Assembly: GCA_005408345.1 (NCBI GenBank)
Contig: SEMN01000177.1
Location: 78,501-142,500 of the forward strand
DNA from: Macquaria australasica
Lineage: Eukaryota; Chordata; Actinopteri; Centrarchiformes; Percichthyidae
Length of the DNA: 64,000 nucleotides
Reading direction: 5' to 3'
Shown here one piece after another: positions 35,756 through 46,049 of this stretch; the first letter of the stretch is position 1; each line of letters begins with the position of its first letter. A program made the translations under genes and the position numbers. The notes under the pieces were generated by a model. It was not told where the DNA came from, made no database searches, and was given only the letters and a program-made list of their open reading frames with translations.

Positions 35756-36174
35756 AGGGACAGACACTAATATTTTAAGCACCGGCCCCACGGGCCACCA
35801 AGCCCCTATATTTGGTGGCCAAAGTACATAACTGTAAAGTTATGTAAAAACAATACAGCAAAGGCAATTTAACACAACTTAACACAGCCTTCCTCAACTG
35901 TGGCACTTCAATACATAAAATACATTAACAGAATGAAAATATATTTCTGTAATAATCTATTTAAATTGAAAAGTCGAAGTTCTTTGTAAACATATGGTAC
36001 ACATATTCTCTCACAGTCTCTTCGGACTTTTAATGTTTGTGGAACTGTAATGTTGCTTTGGTGAAGGCAAAGTATATCCAGTTTAGGGATAAAACTTGGT
36101 GAAATAAATAAACTCCACAGAAGAAGAAGCTTCAGCGTTTTAGTGTAGTAGCTTTTATTTACTAGCCGACAGCG
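35756..36174. repeat. GGCCACCAAGCCCC dispersed repeat inserted in block 2
   Basis: Starts GGACAGACACTAATATTTTA, then AGCACCGGCCCCACGGGCCA. A close inverted relative lies in a psmf1 intron at about 52150-52585. The insertion separates block 2 from block 3. Confidence 0.6.
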
Positions 36175-36341
36175 TGAATCCTCCGTTAGGTAGTTTTAAT
36201 AAGTTAAAGCGGGTCTGAAGTAGTTCTGTAGTTATCAGTGATCAATACTGTCGTCTTAGAGCACAGGACGGTGGTCAGCAGCTGCCCACCGTCAGTTTGT
36301 TCCGGTAGTTACCGTCGTCTTAGCTGGTCGGTTCCTCCAAC

Positions 36342-39300
36342 ATGTCGGGTTTTGGATTTAAGTTGACGTCTCCGGGTCTTCTGTCCTGGTTCTGTCTGCT
36401 GACTTGGTCCGGATCAATACTTGGAAACGGTGAGAAAGCGAAGTTTACCAACGGTAGCTCCTGTTAGCTGCTGTTAGCTGCTGTTAGCTCCTGTTAGCTG
36501 CCGTTAGCTGCTGTTAGCTCCTGTTAGCTGCTGTTAGCTCCTGTTAGCCCAGGTAGGCGAGCAACATACTAAGTGTGCTTAATTAATCAGCTGAAGCAGG
36601 GCAGAGTTGCTGTTTTCACCGGTAGTGCAGGAGCTCGGACCGCCGGGAGGAGGAGGAGGAGGTTTGTGATTAAGGTTTATTTTTGCTCCGCAGTCAGGGC
36701 TGGACTGCGGTAAAGAAATTGTGGCCCAGACCGGTGTCGTGCCGAGTCACGGCCCCCTGCCAGATTCGGGGTCCCCTGTCCGCGGGAGAGTCCAGCTCCA
36801 GTATTAGAGCTGGACTCCGACAGCGGTGTCAGAGAGGAGGATGCGGTCTAAGATACGTAGCATCCATTATGTTTATCAATCATTATGAATCTTTTTCCGC
36901 ATTTATATGTAGGGATGGGTATCGAGAACCGGTACTAAATTGGTACCGGTTCGTGACTGGTCAGTACCGAAGTATTGACACGCTCCTGGACAAACGGTGC
37001 CGCACCTGCGTCCACAGCGCAGCCTCTTGGCTCCGGTGCAGGAGGATAAGTTGGACTAAAGAAGGTAACTAAACTTAGTCTGTAGATATTAACTCAGAAT
37101 AGTCAGTCAGGACAGAGTTCTCTTCGGTTTTTAGCACTTCTAAATAAGTTATGTTCCTGAATCCCATAGACAACGTCAGTGGATGTCAGACACCTGGCAG
37201 CTACACGGGCTCAGTATGGGACAGAAATGAGTCGTCGTACATTTCTTTGCTCTTTATGAGCAATGTTTTTAAGTTATTTGGGCCCGAGCACGAACTTGTA
37301 TTTCGAGAGATTATTATTATTCTTTGTCCAATTCAATCGCAGTTTTCAGGCCCTAAACATGCTCAAAAACTCTTGAAATTTTGCACATGCGTCACAAATG
37401 GCATATGCTTTTATATTTTATAGGTCTCGCACGTGGGGGTGGCAAAATGGCTCAGTAGCCCCCCCCTTCCAATCTCTAAAATATTAGCCCCCGCGGCACG
37501 TTTCACCTACATGCACCAAAATTTGTGTACATGTATATCATGCCCTCACACACAAAAAACTCCATAGAACCCCCCCCCTTAAACAGGAAGTGAGTTATTA
37601 ATAATAGAATCTCCAATTTTTAATGATTGGAAGCCTTTTGGACGCTCCATACTTTTGCAAACTTGTCCTACAGATTTTATCAGATCGCCTTCAAACTTGG
37701 ACCATGCCTTCTTAACAAGATGGCCGTCAAACGATACTCGTGGATTTTGTTTTTTTTACACGGTCTGCCCGTGAGGTGGCGTGGAAGTTTGGTGTTTCGC
37801 CGCCAGTTATAAATGAAGTGCTTTATAACTGGACTGTACATTGTCCTAGAGGCCCCAAACTTGCCATGTTTCATGACCCCCCCGCCCTGAAGGCGTCTAT
37901 ATGCAAATTGTCAGCCACAGTCATAGCGCCACCTATTGACAGCAGGAAATGACACGATTTATAGTCTAACATGCAGCTCCTACTGCGTTGAGCAGAACAA
38001 CCTCTAAAATTGCCAGTGAAGCCTAAAGACGTTGATGATGCTGTACAGTAGGGCTGCCACAAACGATTATTTTGATAATCGTTTGGCAGCAGCCCTATTC
38101 GAAAGTTGTGACTTTTTACCAGATGGCGTGGTCATGGCGGTGCTGCGAATTTCAATATTTCATTATCAAAAATCAAACTGTTGGAATTGGGCTCTAAATG
38201 ATCAAATCTTTTCCATATTTCTTATGTTGGATGACATTCCCAGCCTCAATTTTATGTGCGACTTAAAATGTAAATTAGCAAAATGTGAATATTTGACTTT
38301 AAATGTAATTAAAAACAGAATTGTGAAGCCTTAGATGAATTTAATGTATCTTTTAACTTGAGTGTTTGTTGTAGTTGCATCTTTTTTTATTAATTAAGTC
38401 TTAATATAAACAAAGTGACTCATCATGACAGCCATTTTACATGCAGTAAGAAAAAAGAATATACTGAGAAACTAATTACATAGGGTACATTCATTATAAA
38501 TATTATATTATAGAGATATGAATGTTTCTAGGCTGTCTGACATCAGAGGGGAAATCAAAACTATTTTCTCCACAAATTATGATCCAGTTTAACCAAAATG
38601 AATAAAGTTATACAGTTGTGTTTTTGTACAGTAATCAGTGAGGCCAGGCCTCCAGAAACACTCGGCTTCAGCGACATCTGTCGTTTTTCCAACCTAATTC
38701 TTGTCTCATTTGTGGTCTGTTAAACAGTAAATTCATCAAATTAAGGTTAAAAACAATGCAACAACAGACTGAGGTGAATGATCTGTGTCAGACCCAGCGG
38801 CTTCAACCCCGAGTGGGCTGAGCGTCGTCTTCCCAGCTGATGCTTTAGCTCAGGAGGTAGAGCATATGCAATTTCCCCATGGGGATCGATCTATCTATCT
38901 ATCTATCTATCAGCTGCAAGGTTTGTGATTCGAAACCATGCTCCCAGGCATGCCTACATGCAAGACTTTCAAATGAAAGAAACTGTTGGGCTCAAACAGT
39001 AACAACACTACACTAAAAGTAGTGTAGCTAGTGGGACATTTGTCTCTAACTGTTTTTTAATACATTTGGTATGTTTTATGGTATAAACTAACATCCCACT
39101 GTTGACTAATGTAGCTAAGCAAATCCTAACTACATATCTTTTGCTAGAGAACATGGCTAAGAGAGAAGGTCAAAACATCACTGGACAATGTGAGCGTCTG
39201 TCAGACTGCAGGTCAGCAGGTCAGGAGCAGCTCCAAACCAACCTGGAAGCATCTCTTCTTCACTGAAAGGGACATTTGCTTTCAGGGTCCAGGTCACTCA

Positions 39301-42300
39301 AATGTCACAGGCTTCACCTGAGGACGTCACCGTAGTCCAGGTTAGATTTGTCTCAGGAACTGTTTTATCCAAGACGTCTGGTCGGGGAGGATATTTCAGT
39401 AGGTGTGATGAGCAGCAAACACATGTATTTTGATCATTTAATTTTCTCTATTGTTTATCACCACTAAATGAACTCGTGTTTTGTGTTTAAGAGAAGAAGG
39501 TTGTTTGACTTTTTGCTGTCTGGAGTGAAGAATTTCTTATTTTCATTTTGGTAGAAGAAGAAAACACTGTGACCGAACAAAGAGAAAAAGAGCGCCGGGG
39601 TGCGCTGAACCAAAGTTAGAGTAAAAAAGTACAAAAAGGGTTCACACACCCAAATCAGTCAGGATGTTCCTTTTATTTAAGTTCCAGTGTCAGAGTTCAG
39701 CACAGGGAAAACAACACGCACAGACGTTTTTGGTGACAATGAGTCAATCAGCTTGTTACCAAGTTGTTACGAGGTGCACCAAGTAGCTCCCTGCAGTCTG
39801 CCCTCAGCTTCCAACCAGTGTAGAATTCAACTTGTCTCCTTTCCTGTAACAAGTTGTACAACATTTATATTTCCTTATACCGTGACCGTCTGCTATAATG
39901 ACTCAAGAAGGTTGGCCTGATGTTTTCATCGCAGTGTTCCTCAGATATGTCTGGAGTTATGTTGTTGTGTAGTTTTTTGTCGTCCATGTTGGTTGGAAAC
40001 AGCTCATATATAATATCTGTTTGTGTGTATAATCTTTATCTAGTGTTGTGAATGTATGAGTAGCTTTGTTTTTGGTTGATAGACTTACAGGATTTAATGT
40101 TGGGAAGGGGTCCTGAGGCAGGTCTGAGGAGGCCTCTGACTACAGGTAGCCACTTGGTGCACCCTTTGGTGATTGACTCTCATTGTTGGTTAAAAGGACT
40201 CAAACTGAAGAACGCCTAAACGTCTGTGCATGTTGTTTTCCTGGTGCTACATTTGACGTTGAAAACTAAATAAAAAGGAACATCCTGACTGATTTGGGTG
40301 TGCAAACCCTGTTTGTACCTTTTTCATTTTAGACACCAGCCTGTGATTTTGTTGATTTGTATGAACAGTTTTGAGAACACAACACCTTTTGGAGCATGTG
40401 TTTTCTCATATTCTCATAACCAGGCTTTGGATTCTAACTGTGCTTCGTAAAGGGGCTGTGTCATGTGACTCATCAGGTATCTTATTGTATTCACATAATG
40501 AAAAATATGTTTCTCTTTTAGGGCCGAGTGTCGTCAAAGTGGTCGTGAAAGAAGACAGTGATGTTGTTCTACCCTGTTCCCTCAACACCAAGGACATTAC
40601 ATCAAAGCTCTTTGACTGGAAGAAAGATGGTCAGAGGGAGGTGTTCATGTATGATGGAGGCATTAATGAAAATTACCACAAATCAGTTCAAGATGAGAAG
40701 TTCAAAGGTCGCGTCTCACATTTTCAAGATGAGCTGAAGTCTGGCAACGCCTCCATAATCATCAGAAAGACGACGGTGGCCGACAGTGGAAACTACACCT
40801 GTGATTTTCCACTTCTTCAGCCAAGACAAATATTCCACATTCAGCTTGTTGTTGGTGAGTGTTTTCATTAAACAGTTCATCTTAATGTATTTATTTATTT
40901 TTTGTAGTTTAGGTTTGACACCAACTGTTCGTCCATTCAGTTTTCTGTTTAAACCTCTGACGAGTAACACTTTGAAAGAACGACTTTAATTACATACCAG
41001 CAGTTTCATGTTGACAGCTGAGAATCACATGCAGCTGTCATACTGGCAATAAAGAATTATTTAGATATACAATAAAAATCTGCAATTTCTGAACGTAGTC
41101 AAGATGTAGATAAAACATATGAACATCTACTGTATATTCATTAGTGTAGTAACAGTTTTCTTTCTAACTTCAAGATTAGCTTGAAAGCAGCACCACATGT
41201 ATCTCAGACAGACACGGACACATCAACAGACAGCTGACAAGATAAAATCATAGTACAGTGACTCTTTAAAGTTATAATGTCAAATTCATGTTGAGACTCA
41301 AAGTTTTTAATTCAACTCTGTGGTCATTCTTCTGCCCCCGATAGTAAGGTAAGATTCCTACAGTCGGTTGGTCATGTATTGCTGGTTTGTTCGGCGTTTG
41401 GTGTTGTGAGTTTCTAGACTTTTCAAACCCTGTCCCATCATCCCGTCACATTATACTTCTGCAGTGTTTGACTGACGCACCAGCAGTTCAGGCAGCAGCA
41501 ATCTGACCTCTTCATGCAACTAGTGATAATTACACAAGGGGTCATTGTTGGTGCACTGCTGCATATCCTGGCATGTTACCACCACCTGTAGGTCAGTGCC
41601 ACAGAATGAAACCATTGGCTGTGTGTGGCATGGTGTGCATGTGCCTCCTCCTCAACCTGTGGTTTTTACATTTGTTTGTGTGTGGATTAAACACTTTAGA
41701 GGTGCTGGTAGAAAGATTTTACCTGTGGACAGTCAGGCTAGCTGTTTCCCCCTGCTTCCAGTCTTTATGCTAAGCTAGCCTAACTGTCTGAGAGTGGTAT
41801 TAATCTTCATATCTAACTCTGTAACACAGCTAATAAGCAAACAGGAAATGGGTAAGTGGAGTGCTGCCTAATCAATTCCACCTGCTGAGCTCAATCAGAC
41901 AGATTGTGACAGTTAACCAGTTAGTTACTAGATGATCGTCTAAACGTCATTAAATGTCTTTTACTGTGTGAATCAGCACCTCTAATCATGTTTCCCAACT
42001 CCAGGTTAGATATTGACAAATGACTCCATTACATTATATTTGTCTTTCAGAACGTACCTTTAAAGACCGATCAGGAGAAATCTCAGGTGAGTGATGATGT
42101 CACTGATCTCTACAGCTGCAGTGTGTGCTACAGCTCTGTAGGCCTCGGTGTCAGTCAAAGGTTTTCATAAAGGATCTTCATGTTCTCACACAGTGTAGCA
42201 GGTAGACAGGTCAGAGGGTAATGTGGGGAAAAGAGCTGCTTAACTAACTAACATCTAACATGTAGTTCTCTTTCCTCCTGCTCCCCTTCCCCCTCAAATT

Positions 42301-45300
42301 ATGTTGATTAGATATCTAATTAGATCTACAGCGCTCCATCTTAAAAGACAGAAGGAGATATAGGTGGTGAGTGATCTCTACATCTTCAGTGTTCATCAGC
42401 TGTCAGAAGCTGTTGAGACACAAACGCACACAAAGTCCATCAGTCCAGCTTCTACAGGCTATTCCACTGTTTTACACATGGCTCAACATGTATTTCCTGT
42501 TAACGTTGCATTAAAGTGACTGTGTTCTGTCAACATTTGCCAATATTACTCAGCTCTAAGGTCACTAAGTAGCACACACATTGCAGATGTAGAGATCGGT
42601 GACGTCAATTTCAAAACCACTGATGGCCGCTGATTTCTCCTGATCTGTCTTTTCAGGTAAGAGGCTGTGGGTCACGATCTAAAAGGCACATCAGCCTTTT
42701 ACATCTTTAGTGAAACCGTGTTCAATTATGAAATGCTGAGCTGTATTATGATGTAGGATTATGTATTATGCTGTAGACCTCCGCTGGTTGTGACCACAGC
42801 ATGAGTGTGTGCACCCTCAGCTGTGGCTGGATAGATAACTAGCGGAGCTAGTGAACCCAGCTCTCTCACTGACTGCTGCTGAGGCTGATTGAGACTGAGA
42901 CTGTACAGTAACTGTGACTACAGCTATAGGATGACAGAGCTTTGGCTGTTGCTGTCGCTGTGATTGTGGCTGTCGCTGTGACTGTGCCTGTGCTTTGGTT
43001 GTTATGATTCTGGCTGTGACACATTTGTTTATAATGGGTGTAACACTACACGCAAGAACAATAGCAGTCACATTACAGCTACCATAACCACATCCAGATT
43101 ATCGTAGATTTAACCACAAATGCAGCCCGAGCAATAACTAGATCCACAGCTTCAGCTTCACCCAGCACAGCCAGACAGAGCAGCTGCACTCACAGCCAGT
43201 GGCTGTAAACTGTCAGCTTTTTGAAAGGAGTGATGAGCAATAAATGCAGAATGTAAAATGTCGCATCATCTCTCCTTCCTGTAGTATCTGCAGAGATACA
43301 AAGATGTATCTCTGTTCTATGATTATATGAAATCAGTAAAACACGATTTTTTTAAGTGACAAAATTAAGCCCTGATGACATGAGGGGTGTATGTACTTGT
43401 TTTATTTGTGTATTATTTTTGAATTTAGCTCGATAAAAGCTAAATTCAAAATTAAATATTTAACATCATACTTTTGTGTATGGCTGCAACTAAAGTTTAT
43501 TTTCAATTTTGATTTATCTGATTATTTTTTCAAATAATTAAATAGGTTGTATATAATATGTCCAGAAATAGTGAAAAATGCCCAAGTTGACATCAAGTTG
43601 CTTGTTTTGTCCAACAAAGAGTCTAAAACCCAAAGATATTCATTGTACAATGATAAATAGAATAAATGACAAACTATTAATTGGTTTCAAATAGTTGTCA
43701 ATTTATTTTCCGTCGATCAACTTATCAATTATTTAGCATATTGTTAACAGTGCAGAAGAGAATGCTATAAACATTTCAAGATGAAAGTTTTATTGCATAA
43801 TAAGTTAAGATTAACTAAAAATACGAGGCGGTCTAGATTTCTGCAGAGGACCTGAATATGTGCCGCTGTCATGATATTAGACAGAATGTCAGAAATAGTG
43901 TTTGTAGTGGTGAAAAGTTAATAAAAATCTGGAAGAAGGTAAAGATGTTTGAAATGTCATGTCCTATCACAGTGCTTGAAGTTTTTCTGTCTCTCACACA
44001 TTGTGCTGCAGGTTTACAAAGAGGGAAGGGATGAAAATTACTCTTCCACTGCTGTAACTTAATTCTGTGTTCAGGTGCAGCTCCAGAGCCTTACATCACG
44101 ATATCTGATGTCACAGAGTTCGGGGTGCAGCTGAAGTGTGACCTTCGAGGTGCTTTTCCACGGCCGAAGCTACAGTGGCAGGACAGTGATGGAAACATCC
44201 TTCCTGCTGAAGAACCACAGGTCTCAGAAAGAGGAGGCTGCTACGACATCACCCTCCAAATTACTGTGACCAAGACAACAACCAACTGCTTCCACTGTGA
44301 AGTCAAGCAGGAGGAAACTGGACATAAGATCAACGCTAACATCACTGTTCCTGGTGAGATTCATGCCAGAGGGGTTTTCATCTGCAAATTCTTCTTGATC
44401 TTCATATGTGGTCATTTCCATAGAATTTAGGAGCATGGCCACCTTAGTTGTTCTTTTGTGTAGGTAATGACCAGAGTGCTGTACATGAAATCAGACCAGG
44501 TTTTTGTGATGTGTTTCAGAGAAACTGTTTGAGGACTCGTGCAGCAAAGTGGATGTCACAGGATGGTTGGGTGGATTGTTTTTGGGAGTTTTACTTCTTG
44601 CTGCAGTTAAAGCTTTGCTTGTAGCTGCAAAGTTCATCACAATACGCTGGAATAGAGGTGAGTTTATTTAATGTACTGCATCAGCATATCCATAATGTGC
44701 AGACATCAACATAACAGATCATTAACAGTAACTATCTCATGTCCAGAGTTCATTGTCTTCTCAGATATAAGATATTATGTTGGTATTTACATTCCTAAAA
44801 AATCCACTGTGACTTCATTGATTTATGAGGCCTCTTGTTCTCATTCTGATTGTTTTAAAATGAATATAGCAAGTGTCATAGCAAAGGTTTTGATTATCTC
44901 CAAAAGTGGTTTTGTAAAAGCAAACTGGCTGGCCTGATTTGATGATTCTTGAAAGTGAATGAAAATGGCGCTGTAGTATTCTGAGTGGAAACATCAGCTC
45001 GCTCATCATTTGTGTTAGTTTGACGTCATCTGGTTTGTGACCAAAATATTAACCGATAGCAGAATATGATTTATTTTTGTCCCCCTGTCATCATCAGGTT
45101 TATATGCTTAAAAAGGTTTAAACTACTAGCTGATCATTCATATTGGTGGTGGACCTCAGGGTAACGCTGGCTGTAAAACAAATGAATTCATGAGCTGACT
45201 AAAACCACTGAGACCAACATTTCAATCAGTCTCCACTATTAACAGTTTGGAAACGTTTGAAAGATGATACAGAAATGAAAATCTGTTTGTGTGGCCACCA

Positions 45301-45429
45301 ACATCATTTGTGTGTAATATAAAAGTTGACTTTATGTGATATATACTTTTGTTTTCTGTAGGTTCTACTGAGCAGAGAAACGGTTCTTGTAACAGATCTT
45401 CAGAGCTGCCACTTAATCCATCTGTTTGA
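36342..45429 (+). CDS. Ig gene B: B7/butyrophilin-like V-C type I membrane receptor (6 exons, spliced)
   Basis: Exons: 36342-36429, 40522-40854, 42051-42086, 44075-44353, 44520-44657, 45362-45429. GT-AG borders, phase-1 junctions throughout, 313 aa. Signal peptide 1-29; V-set 30-140 with C48, W62 and C123; hinge 141-152 (ERTFKDRSGEIS); C-like domain 153-245 with C174, W187 and C227; stalk with C253; membrane segment about 260-282; tail ending PLNPSV. The plan matches gene A. Differences are informative: K276 lies inside the membrane segment where A has Gln, the C-like domain has two added cysteines (C208 and C224), and sequons NAS, NYT and NIT are present. The tail has no signalling motif. 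A basic residue in the membrane is how many activating receptors hold an adaptor with an acidic residue, so B may differ from A in signalling; that is inference. AATAAA at 46735-46740 is a likely 3' end. The exon at 34357 is an alternative start. Confidence 0.8.
36451..36548. repeat. Short copy of the CTGTTAGCTS minisatellite (about 9 units)
   Basis: Same 10-base unit as 22421-22878, nine good units from 36461 preceded by a degenerate ACGGTAGCTC. It begins just 22 bases after the end of the gene B signal exon and its donor. Confidence 0.9.
36549..37276. repeat. Duplicated intron-1 block, copy 2
   Basis: Near-identical to 22879-23605, differing by a few substitutions and indels (an extra AGG in the GGAGGAGGAGG run near 36655, and a one-base deletion near 36770). 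No domain in any frame. Confidence 0.7.
37277..38270 (+). repeat. Mosaic GGGCCCGAGCAC teleost repeat, interrupted by a hairpin
   Basis: The first 230 bases match the copy at 23606. From about 37524 the text instead matches the reverse complement of the 26493-27934 copy, almost base for base (GAATCTCCAATTTTTAATGA, then TTGGAAGCCTTTTGGACGCT). It continues to about 38270, broken by the hairpin at 38049-38097. Confidence 0.65.
38049..38097. repeat. 49-bp palindromic hairpin (MITE core)
   Basis: TAGGGCTGCCACAAACGATT pairs with AATCGTTTGGCAGCAGCCCTA across a short centre. The ends are those of the AGGGCTG...CAGCCCT repeat family, so this is a minimal, almost fully palindromic derivative inserted in the larger repeat. 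Confidence 0.75.
38271..38740. other. Intron sequence, nothing recognised
   Basis: AT-rich intron 1 of gene B, with no counterpart between the two shared blocks of gene A (which meet at about 23995). No ORF or motif of note. Confidence 0.45.
38741..40521 (+). repeat. Duplicated pre-V-exon block, copy 3
   Basis: Matches 23996-25144 and the 34940-35755 block. It includes the SINE-like segment and (ATCT)n at 38842-38940. From about 39830 to 40100 it follows copy 2, not copy 1. The region 40100-40500 has no match in the others. Confidence 0.65.
41145..42050. repeat. Intron block shared with gene A
   Basis: Near-identical to 28096-29056 and ends at the hinge-exon acceptor. Carries the same MITE remnant (AGGCTAGCTGTTTCCCCCTG, about 41715). 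The A copy has about 60 bases (28980-29035) that are missing here just before the hinge exon. Confidence 0.6.
42090..44074. other. Gene B intron 3, with one dispersed repeat
   Basis: Intron between hinge and C-like exon. A GCTGTG-rich degenerate run lies at about 42945-43005. A copy of the AGGGCTGCAACTAA family is at about 43479-43745. Only the first part of the intron resembles gene A. Confidence 0.5.
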
Positions 45430-45465
45430 TAGCTTTACATCTGTGTGTACATCTCTGTCCTCGAA

Positions 45466-46020
45466 GCTGATGTGTTGGAAGCAGGAAAAATGGGCGTGTC
45501 CAAGGAAAACCAGTGAACCAGTGACAGGGTCATGGACGGCCAAGGCTCACTGATGCGCGTGGGGAGCGAAGGCTGGCCCGTGTGGTCTGATCCAACAGAA
45601 GAGCTACTGTAGCTGAAATTGCTGAAAAAGTTAATGCTGGTTCTGATAGAAAGATGTCAGAACACAGTGCATTGCAGTTTGTTGCGTATGGGGCTGCGTA
45701 GCCGCAGACCGGTCAGGGTGCCCATTCTGACCCCTGTCCACTGCCGAAAGCGCCTACAATGGGCACGTGAGCATCAGAACTGGACCACGGAGCAATGGAA
45801 GAAGGTGGCCTGGTCTGATGAATCATGTTTTCTTTTACATCATGTGGAAGGCCAGATGTGTGTGCGTCGCTTGCCTAGGGAAGACACGGCACCAGGATGC
45901 ACTATGGGAAGAAGCCAAGCCGGCGGAGGCAGTGTGATGCTTTGGGCAATGTTCTGCTGGGAAACCTTGGGTCCTGCCATTCATGTGGATGTTATTTCAG
46001 ACGTGTCGTACGAACTAGTT
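45466..46020 (+). pseudogene. Truncated Tc1-like transposase remnant
   Basis: An open frame from 45619 reads QWAREHQNWTTEQWKKVAWS, then DESCFLLHHVEGQMCVRRLP, then GGGSVMLWAMFCWETLGP. These are the central part of a Tc1-like transposase, including the first catalytic Asp (WSDES). Upstream text has stops, and the copy ends at about 46005 before the second and third catalytic residues. It lies in the presumed 3' UTR of Ig gene B. Confidence 0.75.
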
Positions 46021-46049
46021 TGTTTCGAGCAAACAAACCGCCTTTAAAA

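Noticed and set aside
42817..43071. Gln/Ser-rich minus-strand frame
   Set aside because: Created by a degenerate GCTGTG-type repeat; no domain or start context.
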